Positions 1-14,400 of a DNA stretch of 64,000 nt are shown one piece after another; positions within the stretch are counted from its first letter, which is position 1, and each line of letters opens with the position of its first letter. This stretch comes from Salvator merianae (taxonomy: Eukaryota > Chordata > Lepidosauria > Squamata > Teiidae), in the NCBI GenBank assembly GCA_003586115.2, contig QVOM02000073.1, positions 24,600,175 to 24,664,174 on the forward strand. The letters are read 5' to 3'. A program made the translations under genes and the position numbers. Under the pieces are notes generated by a model. That model was not told the DNA's origin. It made no database searches and saw only the letters and a program-made list of their open reading frames with translations.

Positions 1-3000
1 ACAAGCACAACTTTTCATTCCATTTGTTTACCTATTCATAGCATAATGTAGCTCCACTTATCTATAAAAAGCAACAGAGAATCTATGAAAACCGACCCTC
101 AATAGGAAAGATTCTTATGCTGTTGGTTAAATCCATTAGGGCCAACATATAAAATTCAGTGGCATGACCTTCAGATATTTTTCTTCAGACAGAATTACAG
201 TAATTGCAGGGAGCAGGGATTTAGAACAGGTTGCGATGCTGAAACTTCAAGGCTCTCTCAGACGCAAACAATTCTGTTCTGGAATGTGCTGTTGGGTGCA
301 TTTGTATCACATCTGCATTTTTCCTCCTGACAACTAAGAGGGGTGATTTAACTTCCCTTCTCAGGTGGGAAGAGTCCCAAACTAATTCGGTGCTGACCAT
401 GGCTCCACTGAGCAGATATTAGTTACAACTAAACCTGGCTTATATTACTGCAATTATATCCTTTAACAAAGACTGGTTATGATTAATGGCACAATGGTTT
501 TGCAGATTTTAAGGGTTGGATTTCTTTCTGTTGAATAGTAGCTTCCCCATACACCCATGCAACATATCTAAACAGTCTTTGAATGGGCTTTTCGAAGAAA
601 TTGGATGCAATAAGGCAAATGAAAAGTGTTGCAAATCCCACGGGATATATTTCTAAGATAGTTCTTTGAAACTTGGCAGCCACAATGCTTATCACTCCTT
701 CTAATCATATACTGAGGTGGCAAATGCCAATAGGACTGGAACCACAACAGAGCCACTAAAAAACTAGAGGAAGAAATTATTGGCATGCTGGGGGAATTCT
801 GGAGTCTCTAAAAGAATTAACAAGAAAATATGCATACACAGGCACAGAAGAATAGAGCAAACAAACCACCCCCCAAAGCAAAGCCAAATGGGACTCAAGG
901 ATGATAGAGTAGCCAAGGAAATATTGAGCATCAGCTGGAAACAAAACAGTCATAATAAAAGAAATGAGGAGAACCAGAATGGTATGTCCTGGAGAGAGCA
1001 CAAACCACAGAACTCCCTGTCTAAGTATAATATATATGATTGAGGAGGATTGTAAAGGCATCTACAACCCGCCGACATTTTAAAGAATTGGAGAAAATTC
1101 AGAAAGCTAGCAGTCCACACACAATTATTTTGATAGGCCTCAGCAAGTAAGACATGGAATAAAAATACACAGTTTGTAGCCTTTCACATGCCAGAATACA
1201 ACTCTCCCACTTCTGCTACTGGACAGGGGGTTACCTGAGTCAGCACTTGTGCACAGCTACTGTAGATACACGGCACACAGGCAAGAGGTAGAACATCTTG
1301 AAAGCAGGTATGAAACAATCCATATATCTGGTTCTTTTTATTTCATTTCTTTCCCTAAGAAACAGAATTCTCTCTTCATGTGTTTTTCAAAAAACAATAC
1401 TGCGGGGAGGGGGGGTTGAAAGCTAATCTTTTTTGTAGAATAAACATGAATTTTAACCTTTTTTAATGAGTGAAAGACTATGGATAAAATAGGGATTTGT
1501 TACAGCTGCTTCCCCCAATCTCTGTCTGTTTTAGAGAATACTTACAAGAGAAACTGACGCACTCTAGTGTCCCGATATACAAAGCACTATAAAACTTGAA
1601 ACACAATTTAATACAGGGAGAGACATTATTTAGCTTTTTGTTTTTAAACCTATTGTACAGCCACAATCCTCCAAATACTTGCTGGATATAAAGAGCAAAT
1701 AGCTATAGACCTTTTCTGAAAAGGAATTCTGTGTTTCACATTAATGTACATTGCTCAAGATATAGACAGATTAACCATAAATATGACAGGGTAATTTTTT
1801 CCCCCTAAACTGTGCCTGTTTTGCAATTCAACAACTGCACCTCCTATATTGATATGCAAGTTACATTAAAACTAATAATGGCATTCTTACACTATGTCTT
1901 TGAATGACAGGACAGTCAATGAAATAAGTATGCAATATGGGAATAGCAGCAGTATTCCATTATAGATTTTCAGAATAGACTCAGTGGTCTATGGTAAGAG
2001 GATGTCAGTTCATATGCAGAGGCAGAGGCAGACTTGCATGCTACAAGGGCCCAGGAGAGAAGAGGTCCACTTTGGTAAACGCAGCATATTTAGCATTAGG
2101 AGCCACACCTTTGCCAAACCATCCCAGTGGCATCCTCAGATGCTTTTTACATTTTGATGAATGGCTGTTCGTTATCTGAGACTGGATATGAGATGAACTC
2201 AAGACCTCTACAAACTCAGTCTTCCATTTCCTCTCACTCCCCCAAAACCTACTGTATTTTTATTTAAATAGCCAGATTCAGTGGCCACCATGACTTACAG
2301 TCTAGAACCTGTGACTTTATACCCTAATTTGTTTTTCTATTTGCTCCAGCTTTATTTCAAATTCAGCATTATCCTCTTAAACACTTTGATTAGTATCAAG
2401 ATCTAAGTGGACCAGAATGGAGAATTCATTTCAAGCAACTTCACCAATCCTATCACTGCTGGGCTACAGTGTGCGCTCCCTATCTGCTTTGCAGCCATAC
2501 AGGAATGTTTCATCCAGTAACAAATTTATCAGCATGTAAGATTGCTTTGTTCTACTTTTGCAATACATGCTTTCCTTGATTGCCTTATGAGCTTCAGAGA
2601 AGTAGATTTTCCACGGAGGTAATAAGATTATGCTTCATCATTTAACACACACATTTGACCTTTCCTTTGGCTCACAATCAAACTGTAGGACTTTTCTCAG
2701 AGTAGATTAAGGCATACTAAAACAATGTTAACCCAACATTGTTAAAAAGATTTTCCAGGCAAGTTACTATGCTTGTACTCCAGGGGACATGTACATACAT
2801 TCTAAATGCAAATCTTATTTTTATTCCCCGAAGTCAATTCTGAATTCTTGTATCACCTGCACAAATCACAGAAGAAGAGTTATTTAGCTACAAATTAGCA
2901 TCTGCAACTAATTTCGAAGATGCATAGGACACAAGGCTACTTAAAGCTTAGAGCTACATGTTTTAGTCAGTTAAGTAACTGAACACATTTTGTGATGCTC

Positions 3001-5618
3001 ATTTTGCTGTAATCAGCAATGTTAACTACCACACACTTCATTCCTCACTATGGGAATGAAGTTTAATGACAAACAGTCCTTTTTGAGGAGTATCCCAAGG
3101 TTATCTGCACGTTCCCACAGGTAGACACCTTCTAGGATTTTTAACATTTGTATTTATTTAATTTGTTTAAAGTTAAGTTCCATCTTAGAGAAAGTATATT
3201 CCTCCTTTGTAGGAAGGGGGGGAATTATTTCTCTTAAGATGAAGTTTGCTGCTGTTTCTCCCTTTAGAGTTTAGTTTGCAAGCAACTTTATACACAAATC
3301 AAGAAAAATTTACAGTTATAGTTTCCTTTATTCAGATGACATCTAAATGGCAAGCCCAACACCATTCCCACTGCATTCCCACTGATTAACTGCCTGTTTT
3401 ATTTCTGGAGAGACTTATTTCATTGCACTGCAGAATACACTATTTCAAAAGTTTAGTCTGAACCACTAAATAAGCTAAACCAAAACTCTGAGACGTGTGT
3501 TTTAAAATAGTCCTCCACTGTGTAAACATTAAATATTGCGTCAATTAAAAACATAATCAGCTGAACTGCAGTTAAGAAACAACCTGAAACCCTTTGCTCA
3601 AGATAAGATGCAAGCTGTAAAATCGTAGAGTCCTCTTAATGGAGTTTGATGTCAAAATTTAGGAAAATGGTTTGAACTATTGTGTATTTAAAAGCTCACA
3701 GCCATCAGCTTGAGCTTATGTATGTGTCACAGTTCCTTCTATTCCATTATCTGCAGCACCTCATAAAGTGTCTAGAAATCCTTTATTAATTTTGCTGGGT
3801 AGCTGGAACACTCAGGAAGCTGTGGATGAGCTAAAGCTAGCAGCTGTATCCCTGACACAGGGTCCTTTTGCTCAGATAGCAAGAGCCCTGAACTGAAACC
3901 ACTATTTGGTTTGCCGTTTGAACAGATGCTTCCATCTTCAGGCCTGGAAACCACATCCAAAGTAAATCACAATGATCGGTTCACTGCCTTTGAACAAATT
4001 ATTCCTTACATTCTGCTTTACACCTCAAACCACACACATCAAGGCAGCTAGGAAGACTCTTACCAGTGCACAGTGACATCAAAATACTGCCACAGAACTT
4101 AAAACATCAAAAATACAGTACAAAATGGCTGTCTTGGTTTCTTCACCTATCTCTGACCTGACCCAGGCCATAATCTCTCCTACTCTGTTTTGCTTATTTC
4201 AGAGTCTGTGCCGACCTGTTAGTAACCTTTTGCTTTTGTACGCCTTGTTGTAAGTTTCCTTTATTTTTACACTTATACTGTGTGTGTGTGGGAGGGGGTT
4301 TCCTGCACAATTTTGTTATGCTATTGTGATGTATTCTTGCTACATGAAAAATAAAAATTATAAAAAGTACAAAATAAAGGTCAAGATGCCAAGGCAGTTT
4401 GTTAAAATTAGATTTGCTGAGAATAATTTACACCCAACTCTAGTATACTGTGCATGACAACCTGTAGACTGATGCCAAGGGGAAAAGAATATTGTTATTC
4501 TATGATGTTGTAAAGAAAATATTTTTGAAGACAAAACCCAATTATGCTCATCTCTCTCTACGTGAAGGTTTCAATCTATCCAAATGATGGCAAGATCTTG
4601 GACAACCCGGCTTTAATCTCAAGCTCTGATTATATGCTTTGCTTCCTTAGAGAGCTTGTGTATGCTTCATGTAAATTACCTGTCACCTTCGTAGTGTGCA
4701 CAGTGGCCATGGAACATTGTATTTTTATGTCTGCAGAAAGCACTGAAGTTGTTTCTTTAAAAAAAATTCTGAGCACAGCCTGCCTTAATAAATATAAACT
4801 TCACATTCTCCCATTAAATATTGTTTCTGTTTGCAGGAAAGAGAATACCCAGTACAGAAGTAAAATAGGACTACGTGCTATTAATTTTGTGTGTTTTCCA
4901 ATTTCAAAAAGCAATGACTGACCAAGCACACTCTTATTCTTCTAAAGATTGAAAAAATTATGATCAACTAGCATTTTTGCAAGACACTCTTCAGGAAAAC
5001 TGAGAAACAATTTGGAGATTTCAAAACTGTGTACAAAGTATCAGAGTAACTAGATTTTGGAACAAAATAAGTCTGAATGTTACAGAAAAACATACCTTAT
5101 CAAACTATCACGACAAAGATTTTGGTTATTGATTCTTTAACTGTGTATTAGAGATACACAAATCTGAGTTTATTTTAGACTCAAGTCTTTCCTTTTTCCC
5201 TCAACTATGCTTGAAAATTTGCGATAAAGTTCTTGGGATTGAAATTATGCATTTTTTATAATAGTGTAAACTTAGAACAACCTAGCAGGGTCCACTTAAA
5301 AGTGTCGTGTCTAAGTGAATCGACTGCACAGCAATCCCCAGTTTCACATGAAACGTGTGCAAGATCCCACAGCAAGTGGCTGTGGGGACCAAATAGCACC
5401 AAATAGTGGTATTTATCCCACAGGCAAGATTTCCTTCTGGAATATTATGATAGAATTAATAACTGAGTAATCTAGACCATTATTTTGGAGACCAATGATA
5501 TTTTGTATGCAGTTATGAAACTAATTTAAAGAGTGTAGAATGAGAATGTTACTTCCCTTAAAATGTGTGTAAACAGCAAATAGCCTTGTTTCCTGATTTT
5601 TTTTCAAAGCTTTTTGAG
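1..5618. other. Intergenic DNA downstream of PWWP2A
   Basis: AT-rich DNA without an exon I can defend. TTC1 would be expected on this side from mammalian gene order, but no TPR-type coding segment is visible, so it must lie further out. A T-rich minus-strand frame at 483-1061 reads as hydrophobic peptide with stops and is listed separately. Many scattered AATAAA motifs on both strands allow alternative transcript ends. A short GT tract lies near 4281. Confidence 0.5.
483..1061 (-). pseudogene. Hydrophobic open frame with three internal stops (doubtful relic)
   Basis: One minus-strand reading frame gives a 94-residue hydrophobic stretch (1061-777), then three stops within about 75 nt, then 70 codons (695-483) including FATLFICLIASNFFEKPIQR. 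It reads like a decayed multi-pass membrane protein, and the end faintly recalls acyltransferase-3 C-termini. The minus strand is T-rich here, which makes chance frames hydrophobic, so this may not be a gene relic at all. I do not assign a family. Confidence 0.15.
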
Positions 5619-5619
5619 A

Positions 5620-5655
5620 AACACACACAAATAATTAGATTTAGTCAATTTTATT
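5620..5655 (-). terminator. PWWP2A polyadenylation site
   Basis: On the minus strand AATAAA (5655-5650) is followed about 18-30 nt later by a GT-rich stretch TTTGTGTGTGTTTC (about 5632-5619). Signal plus downstream element at the usual spacing make this a well-formed vertebrate poly(A) site about 1.07 kb past the stop codon. Confidence 0.65.
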
Positions 5656-6719
5656 TACAGTTGTTTGTACATTTCAGAGCATTACACAATTACATTTTCC
5701 ATATTTTCTGACCTGCAAACAGATACCTTAAATGGAAATGTTTGTTGTTTTTTTAAAAAAAGATGCAGTTCGGTACATCCAAATGCAACGATTACACATC
5801 TGACAGTTCACAAAGTGTAATTTACTAGGACGTATCCTAAGAATTTAAGAACGAGAAGTCAGGGGAAAAAGTCTGACCAATTATTTACACAACACAACAT
5901 TTCTTAACCTAAACCCTCAGGACACCTGTCCCAGGAGCACCCCCACCCCTAAACAGGAAGTTATAATATACACCTACGCAGCATTTACAGTCCTTGCTCC
6001 CAAATGCCGATGAACTATCCAGATCTGTCTGAACACAACTGGCTTTCTACAAAAACCTTCAGTTCTTACTTCTGTCCCTAGGTGCATAGCATAACTGAGT
6101 GCTTGAAAACAACCGACCAATAAGAGACATCCAATGATGATCATACATTTTCAACAGAGATCAGATTTAAAATTGGTTTCTGGAAAAGTGGCCGGTGGCA
6201 CTGAGTGTTTTCAGGCACACACCTAATTTTTTCATGGGGTAAAAGCAATGAACTGAAGTTTCTAGCTTGGAAAGGAACAAGGATTCTGCATTTAAGGTGG
6301 GGCATCCAAGTCATGCCTAAAACTTCCATCACTTTTAACCCGCCCACCCACCCCCCATACACTGAAATGGTATATATCATGGGTAGAAACTAGTATAAAT
6401 TCCCTGCAAACAAACTGCTCTCCGGCTTAGTTTATGGCTCCTGTGCATGAGATGGTCAGAGGAATTTTAACTTTTACAAAAAATTTAAGAGTCCTCTTGA
6501 AAAATACTGCGACCTCACTTTAGGTTAATTTGATTGCATGTACAATTTGTTAAGTATAACTTTCAGTCAAGACATTGCTACAAATGGAAATTCAGTATAA
6601 AAAAAAGCAGCCAACTGAGTGCAATCTTTGTGTTTAATTGGCCATGTCCTTCATAGTATTTAACTAGGCTAGACATTCCAAGGAGCCTCCGCATTTCTTG
6701 CCTACCTTACTTTTCATGT
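5636..6719 (-). other. PWWP2A: PWWP2A 3' UTR, proximal form
   Basis: About 1.08 kb follow the PWWP2A stop codon on the minus strand up to a predicted cleavage point near 5636-5640. The end is inferred from a canonical AATAAA and a GT-rich downstream element. The segment has no credible open frame and no recognisable repeat. A longer alternative 3' UTR reaching into 1-5.6 kb cannot be excluded. Confidence 0.6.
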
Positions 6720-8403
6720 TCATGTTTCAAACTGTGTCAGCAGGGCCCGAACTTCAGGAGTTAGCTGCTTAGCAGCCTTGGCTGCTTCTGTAATGGCCTT
6801 GCGGTAAAGACCTTTTCTCTTCTTATTAAATCGCGACTGAAAGTTTTCTAAAAAGGGGGAGAGTTGTGAAAGAGCAAGGAAGGATGTTGTTGGGGACCCA
6901 AACCATGAAATACGAGCTTCCTGTCCAACTAAAAGGCCATTATCTTTTCGGCTCACAGTTATGGTAAGAATACGGGCTGGCCACCATGGGAAGCCATAGA
7001 TCTTGGCCCAGACAATGTCTCCTACACATATGGTCCTGCCATCTGTTGTGACACATTTAGTGACATTTTTTGAAAAGACTTTCATTTTCAAGGAATTACT
7101 GAGCTTTTTCTCTTCCTTTGAAGAGGACGAGGAGGAGGAGGAGGAAGGAGCATGCATGCTGCCTGGAGGAAAATCAAAGCTTTCAGTGATGCTACACTCT
7201 GAGTTGGTGGACTTCAAGTCATCTGTGCTATCACTACTACACACTGATGCACTGGAAGAGTCAGATTTCTTTTTATTTAGGGTCATGTAAACCGTTATAT
7301 TGCTTTTGCTGCCTCTCTTGCCCAGTGTCTGCTGTTCATCCTGATCAACAGGTACATGCACTTCATTTGTGTCCTGAACCTCACTGCTGGCCTCTTCAGG
7401 GCCTTCTGAGGGGCTTTGATTTTCTGAAGGGGCCTCACCTGCTGAGCGGGTAGAGGAGCAGCGAGATTGGGCCTTAGCTGCCATCTTGCCACTCTGCAAT
7501 TTCTCAAGCCCTGTCTTGAGAGAAGAGTCGTTTTCTTCATTGCGGTACCTTTGTGGCTTTAGACGCAATCGTGGGGGCAGGGAACCTGAGCTGCTGTTCT
7601 GAAGACGCCGTGTGAAGTGGACCTTTGAATGTGTATTTTTGGAAGTAGAGGTTGCACTCTGTTTCTTTTGGGCCTTCTCTTTGGCTATTTTCAAAACTTC
7701 CCGAGCTTTTGCCTGATCCATGTTCTTGCTCTGGAGAACCTTTTTAGTATTTAACTGTGTTTTTGATGTATTTGCTTGAGTGGGAACTTTAACTACTCGG
7801 CTTTTGCTGTGAGCAATATTTGCAACTTTGACCACAGAATTCCTTTTCTGGCTTTCATTTTGGCCTTTCCCATCAACTTTATGATCAGTTTTAATTTTTT
7901 TATTCACAGTAGTTACACTTTCACTTCTTCGTTTTCTACTATCCTCATATCTTGATGAGTCACTTGTACTGCTGCCCCTCTTAATTTCTTTTTTTTCTGC
8001 AACAATACTGTTCTTACATTTGTCACATAACACCTGCCTGGGGCGTAGTTTGATAGCATTCATAATAGAAGTGGGTTCCTCCCTGTACATTTTCCGCTTG
8101 GGCCGCTTAATTTTCCGAGGTGGAGGCTGAGGTATTGACTGGTTATAGGTGTCCCTGATAAACAAAGGAGGAGGATATGGTGCTCCCTCATGAAAAAGAG
8201 GAGGTGGCTTAGAAGTCCATAGACTTTTAGCCAGGGTTGGCTCTGATGGCTGGACGAGCGAAGAGTCTGTGACGACACCATTAGTTTCACACTTCACCTC
8301 CGTCTCATCTTGGAATGATTTACTTTGGAGCTCCACTGCTTCGGGTTTATCTTTGTACTCTCTTTTAGGAAATACAGTCACAGGGATTCCATGGGGCCCA
8401 AAC
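6720..8403 (-). CDS. PWWP2A: PWWP2A coding exon 2 (terminal, contains the PWWP domain)
   Basis: A single 1684-nt terminal coding exon encodes residues 252-811. In order it holds a Pro-rich segment with two PPPLF-type motifs (near 318 and 328), a basic stretch RKIKRPKRKMYR (about 347-358), a CDKCKNS cysteine pair (377-383), a long lysine/serine-rich linker with basic clusters, an acidic/serine-rich segment, a run of nine serines (671-679), and the PWWP domain with KIYGFPWWPARIL and the strand motif EARISWFG. The tail RFNKKRKGLYRKAITEAAKA is a basic helix. The stop TGA is at 6722-6720. The large internal linker corresponds to the region reported to bind H2A.Z and MTA1 in mammals; that mapping is by homology, not visible directly. 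Confidence 0.96.
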
Positions 8404-11400
8404 CTTAATGAAAGAAAACATACACACAGTTAGCAACAGATCTCCACTTAATTCAATTCTTTTTTCCAATTTGTGAAAGAACATTTATGAGCACAGTCAG
8501 CTAACATTTCACAGTTCATGAAGACAAACAGATTATTTAAGAACATATCAGCACCACAGCAAAAATGGAAGTGTTCAGCTGGGGTCAGCTCAGAAAAACT
8601 GTGCACTGAAAACAAAAAGCCACTTTTCCACATCATCCAAATTGTGTGCTCAAACACACTTTCAAAGTCACCTACAGCAATCGCTTCCTAATTTTCTGCT
8701 TTCTAGATGGACTTACCCCATTCTTGAATCTATGTATTGAAGATTATGGGGAAGTGTGCACTACTCAGGTGGCAGAAGAATACTTCCTAGGCCTAATGAA
8801 TTGTATTGTTGCCATGTGTACTGAGAATATACTGAAAAACCATACAGGGCAATATGCAACTCAAATTTTAGAGAAGTCTGTCTACTTTCACAGCTTCTCC
8901 CTGAGGAATCCCACCTTTCCATACAAAGGCTTTCCAAACTAATTCTGCAGAAAAGAAAACTATATCAAGGTTATACTATATTCTGGATTATAGTATAATT
9001 TTTAACTGTCTGGGTGATTTCAACATTTTTAAAAGACCCTAGTACCAGTTTCGAAACAGTGAATATAACCCTCACCCTGGGAATGACTTTGCTAGCACCA
9101 GCATGATGCAAGATGATCTTCTCCCTCCTCTGAGCTATGTGTTTCATCATAATTCCCATTATAAAGTCATAAGGCCATTCCAAGTCCTACAGACAATCAG
9201 AATATTTTAAACTCTTACGTCCATTGCCTATCTGAAAGTCGAGTAACACAAAGTCTGGGTGCTTCCCAAATTCTCTAGAGTGCTTGGCGACTGAGGTGAC
9301 TAGTAGGTCTCTCAACGGTGCATGTTCTCAGGATTCTTGGCCAAATTTCTTGTAATGATTCTAAAGTTTCTTGTAATGATTGTAAAGTTTCTATCTATCT
9401 CCCTCCCTCCCTGTTCCTGGAGGACTCAGGGTGGATCACAATAAAATCACTATAAAATGGATAAAATAAATTAGCTGAAACAATAACCATGCCTGTGTGG
9501 GCGAGGGGTGTATCTGCACCAGTCATCTGAACACATACAATGAGGGTGCCCGACACACCTCAAAAGGGAGACTATTCCATAGCTCCTAACAATCTCAGCT
9601 TTCTTTTTAGCTCTAAAAGATCAGGCATATCAGGCTCTTGTATGGCCAAGGAATTACTAGGACTTTCTAATTCACTATCAGTTTAGACCCTGAGCATTCA
9701 GGATGTCATCACAGCTAGTTTTGTTTTTCTTCTGTGCTGAGAACAGTTAACAGATAGTGCAGTTTCTGGAAATAACAATTGTTCTGCCATGATCAGAAAA
9801 AGGTACAACTGTTTTTTGGGGTTTTTTTAGTTTACCATATGACTAGAGAGACAATGTGTTCGTTTTAAAGTGAGACAGAGGGTTTTTGCCTAAGTAGACA
9901 GCACTATACCAAAACATACAGCATCACATATTTCTGCTTTTAAGCCTTTCTGTAGTAGTGTTGTATAATATCTCCATGGATGAAACTGGATAAAATAAGA
10001 GCTCAAGTACAGCCCTGCCTCAGCATCTCTTTCAGAAACAAGAAGGTGCTCAGTTCAGAATTCAGAGGTGTCTGTCTGTCTTCTATACGCAGTACATGCG
10101 TGTAGACTATTCTTCTGTAACACATATTGCAATTTCAACATGTCTCCTGAAACCAGCAGTCCTTTAGGACAATTGGCAACTATTGGCAGATTCACTACCA
10201 GATTATCCTCATTATTCTCTTCCATCAGAATATTCCAAGCCCTCACATAATAATGCAGAACTACATATTTATGATTCCTACATAATTAAAGAGTATTTAC
10301 ACCAACTCAGGTCAGATAAACTTCAGCCTCAACATATCCATAGACCAGACTTAGCCACAAATTTCTATTGCACTGTAGGAAAGAGAAAGCAAGCTATAGA
10401 AAAGTACAGACTTCACCAGAAATATTTGCAGCAAGTCCAAATGACCTCTCTCTCACTCTGTGTGCGTGCCATACCCACAATTGCTAACTTCTATCCAAAG
10501 TTCTAAAAACTGAAAACACGAGACAGATTTACTTACTTCTCAAACACGAATGAAATTGAATTTCTAGCCCAGAACCTTACCTAGCAACATCTCTCGCCTC
10601 ATCATAAACCTACAGAAAATTATAAACATGGTTTCCTTATTCCATTTTCCGTTATCTTCCCAAATACTCTGTACTGAAGATTTTGCAAAGCTGAGGGCTG
10701 TCTAAAGACACCATTTAATCTAACTATAATCTTCCAGTTTTCTGAGGTGCACAATCCCTCTTTACCTTTTAAAATTTCTGCACGTTTTTAGGTATGTTCA
10801 CAATTTCATGGAAGAATTAGCATATTTAATCTCTTTCTTCCAGATGCCTCTACTGACACTATGTTATGACCTGTTGACCTCCAGTGTATTCAGAGGTGGA
10901 AATGATCTTTGAGGTTATTTAGCCCAACCCCCTGCTCTGTTCATTCCTTAACACCATCAGTACTTTATCAAACTCTTGACTGCAAGTTTGAAAACACCAT
11001 TATGTTTAAAGTATAAATTTACCTTCAACAACCATTCTAAGTCCCCAAATAATCTCTAGAATGTCACTAATTCCAAAGAAAGATCTCTAAGTATTGGATT
11101 GGCTTTTCAAGGTCTTTTTCAAACTATGCTGCCCATCCTGAGGCTGTTTGATACAGGATAGAATCCATAAAATAGAAATGCATAAAATAGAAAGTTTAAA
11201 AAGAATTCAGATTTCAATCTGACATATTCTCAGTAATTTTTAAAATCCAATTACCTCTCCGCTGTACTCAAGCAGCACTTATCATTATTTTCTTTACTTA
11301 TAATGCTTAAGAACATCCTGCCAATGAATTTCATAAATCAGGCTATGACTATAACTTTTGCCAGAATAATATTCACTCTTGCTTGTTCTCCCACTACAAT

Positions 11401-14400
11401 GGCTTATGCAAATTGACAAATGATGTTGTAATTTGCTTCAAGATGGAGAAAGGGTTTGCCCCTTATTTTCCTGTACAACTATATAAACTAAAGGAGCAGT
11501 AGAGGTTTAGTGTGATCCCTTCACATTTACAAACATTATTGGTTATAAACACTGCATACAACTCCCAGAGGTCTTCCACCCTGATGCCAAGAACACACCC
11601 CTTGCCAAATAGAGATCTTTTATCATTTTCATACTGTACATTTTCACAGTAAACAGAACTGTTAGTAACATCCAAATTCTAAATGTAAGCAGCGACTGAA
11701 GTTGTTTTCGCAAAGGCAAGACTAACTAGGCCCTGGCCTAATGATTAGGAATGTGGGTGACTTTTTAAAATGTTAATACATTATTGGTTTTAATACTAAA
11801 GCTAGCATTAAAGGAAAAAGTATTTTTTAAAATCTAATCTGCAGATGAAAAAAACTGTTTGTGCTATAATGAAGGGAATAAATGTTTATGTGATCCACAA
11901 AGACTCTAGCTATTTCCTAACAGTCCACCTCTGCGCTATTCAAGAGCAACTGCAGATATATTCTTGCAGAAAACAAATATTTAGTCTGAAGAAGCAGCTA
12001 CTTATGAATTCTCAAACTTAGCTAAATACAGAACAGTGGATCGAGCAGTGGATCTTCAACACCACCAGCCTCCCTGTAATTAGATCATAGCTAATCCGCT
12101 TACTTGCAATGTCTGATCTACAACTCAGCATTCTAACAAAGCTTTTGAGGAGCAACTGCTATTCCCCTACTCCTGTTGCAACATTTATGAGGGTTTTCTG
12201 GAATGGAACTTTTCCCTATCTCCTCAGCATTTGCAATCTGAGAGACAACAGCTCACTACTTTGCCCAGTACTGTTCTGCAGAACAGTGAATCCTTGTGGC
12301 CATCTAGAAGGGAGAGAGGAAATTCACAACTTCCCCAGAGAAGTTCAGGACAGTAGAGTCAAAGCACTCTTGACTAAGCAACAGGTTCAGACACAGACCA
12401 AGCATCCTCATCAAGAGACTGCATCATCTTCCTTACAAAGCGATGGTACTGTTAGAATACAAGGAGGCGATGCAGGTTGATACAAGCAATAATGATATAC
12501 AAAATGGGAACAGCTTTTTCTCCTTTCCCTATTTAAGAACTCAGGGTTGTCCAGTGAAACACAGTGACAGTAAATTTTAGGAAGAAAAGTTGCAGATGAA
12601 TCTGTTGTACAATAAAGTAAAGGTTTTTTTCTTAGCAGAATTCACACTTGCTCCCACAAAAAATCCGTATACAGCTCCTATGATGACACACTGAGGTTCC
12701 TGCCCACTCTTATTCTATACTAAGTCTCTAGTCATAATTCAAGGCATGCATTTTCCTCACTCAGGTTTGTTATCCCTTCCATCTAACATTCTCACCAGGC
12801 TCTTTCTTCCATCCTATACATGCTTTGACTTCTATGTACTGCCACCTTTAAGTAAAACAACAAAAAAAAGACCTATGGGTTACTCTACCAAATCTTACCT
12901 TGGGATTAGCAGAAAATAAAACATGTTATTAATCTCTCCCGCCCTGTTCAAAATCCCACACTGCCTTCTAACAGTTTTCAGAAAGAAGTCTCAATGGTTC
13001 AATAAATCTGATTCCTGCACAAGACGCAGTCCCCATCCCATTCAGTCCTCAGTAGTATTTCTTTGGCATTCTATAAGTTTTTCATTCTCTTTAATGATTT
13101 GGTCCTTCTGACAGATGATACCCTGCTAATGAATTCTTATGATTCTTTTGCCAGGTCCACTATGTCTTGATCTAACACTCCCTAAAGATTCTGCCTTTGC
13201 TGCATCTCCTAAAGCAGGCAGCTCTTATAAGAAGTTGCGACAAGTATGCACTTTCCTCTAGTTTTTACTCTGTTTAAAGGATATGCAAGTTGGGAAACTA
13301 TAAGTATTTGTTACTTCTCTTTTATAAAGAGGATGAAAAGAACTCTACCTCCATCACCTGCACCATCCAAAGCCTCTAATATCACTTAAACACCTTAGAT
13401 TGTGATTGGATGGTATCAACCTGTTCTTTTCACACAACTGAATAAGAAATTAGGAAGCTTTCACTTTGAATTTTAAGTAATCACAGCACAGTATATCCCA
13501 ATAAACAAGCCAGATTTCCTAAACTATAGAAATGGTGACTCTGTTCAAACAAAGCTAGAGTTTACCGAATCAGTAGCGTTTTCCTAATCCATCCTTGCAT
13601 TTGCAGCAGATTTGCCTCACTTATATTCTTCTGCCTTTCTGAAATTAATAAATTTACAGTACATGGATTAATGATGCATTACCTACAGGCTGGAAATCAT
13701 AAACCAATGACAGAAAACCAGCAAACTTGGGCTCACGTGTGACTTGTGGGCTTAAATCTGGCCTGCAAACCCCTTTTTAAATATGTCCTTCATTTCTTCC
13801 TGAACCACATGTTAAGTCTTATCACATTTAAAGACATACAATGTCAACAGGACTGCACAGAATAGCTACTAATGTTTGGAATGAAACTTTTCTATGAAAA
13901 CTAAAGGAATGTATGTTTCCCTAGGAAAAAAAAGATCTGAGGAGATGGATATACTGTTACTAACATTCATGGAAGATAGATGCAGTGCTAGCTGATCGAA
14001 TACTGTCAATACCCTGGCTGAAATATGAGCATATGAAAATGCTGAAGATTGTTAAGGTTGATAAAAGAGGGATAAAAATAGCCACTGGATATCTTTATAT
14101 TTATGATAAAATGAGGAAGCAATTCTTGTGTGAATTAATTTTTTTTACAAGTGCAAATAAGATATTTTACCGAATATGGAAGACACTAATGCTCAAGGTG
14201 TAACTCAGCAAACCTGACCTTGATATACAGAAGCCATCCCCAGATGTAAATAACCAAGCAGGCTGCTGAACAGGTTAGAGCCTTTTGGAGGTTTAAAATA
14301 GTTCACAAAACCTTCCATTTGCAATGATGAAGTTACATGCCATATTGACATATTTCAGCTTTGTTTTACACCCTGAAAACTAACAGATGTCAATGCAGTT

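Noticed and set aside
4544..4921. 125-codon plus-strand frame
   Set aside because: No recognisable domain, AT-rich composition, and it is not part of a splice-compatible structure.
1..5618. Expected 3' end of TTC1 on the plus strand
   Set aside because: No TPR-like or C-terminal TTC1 peptide could be read in any frame.
7003..7290. 95-codon plus-strand frame over PWWP2A exon 2
   Set aside because: Antisense to the PWWP2A coding exon, whose protein is unambiguous.
12109..12480. 123-codon plus-strand frame within the PWWP2A intron
   Set aside because: No family resemblance and no conserved-looking segments; lengths of this order are expected by chance in 64 kb.
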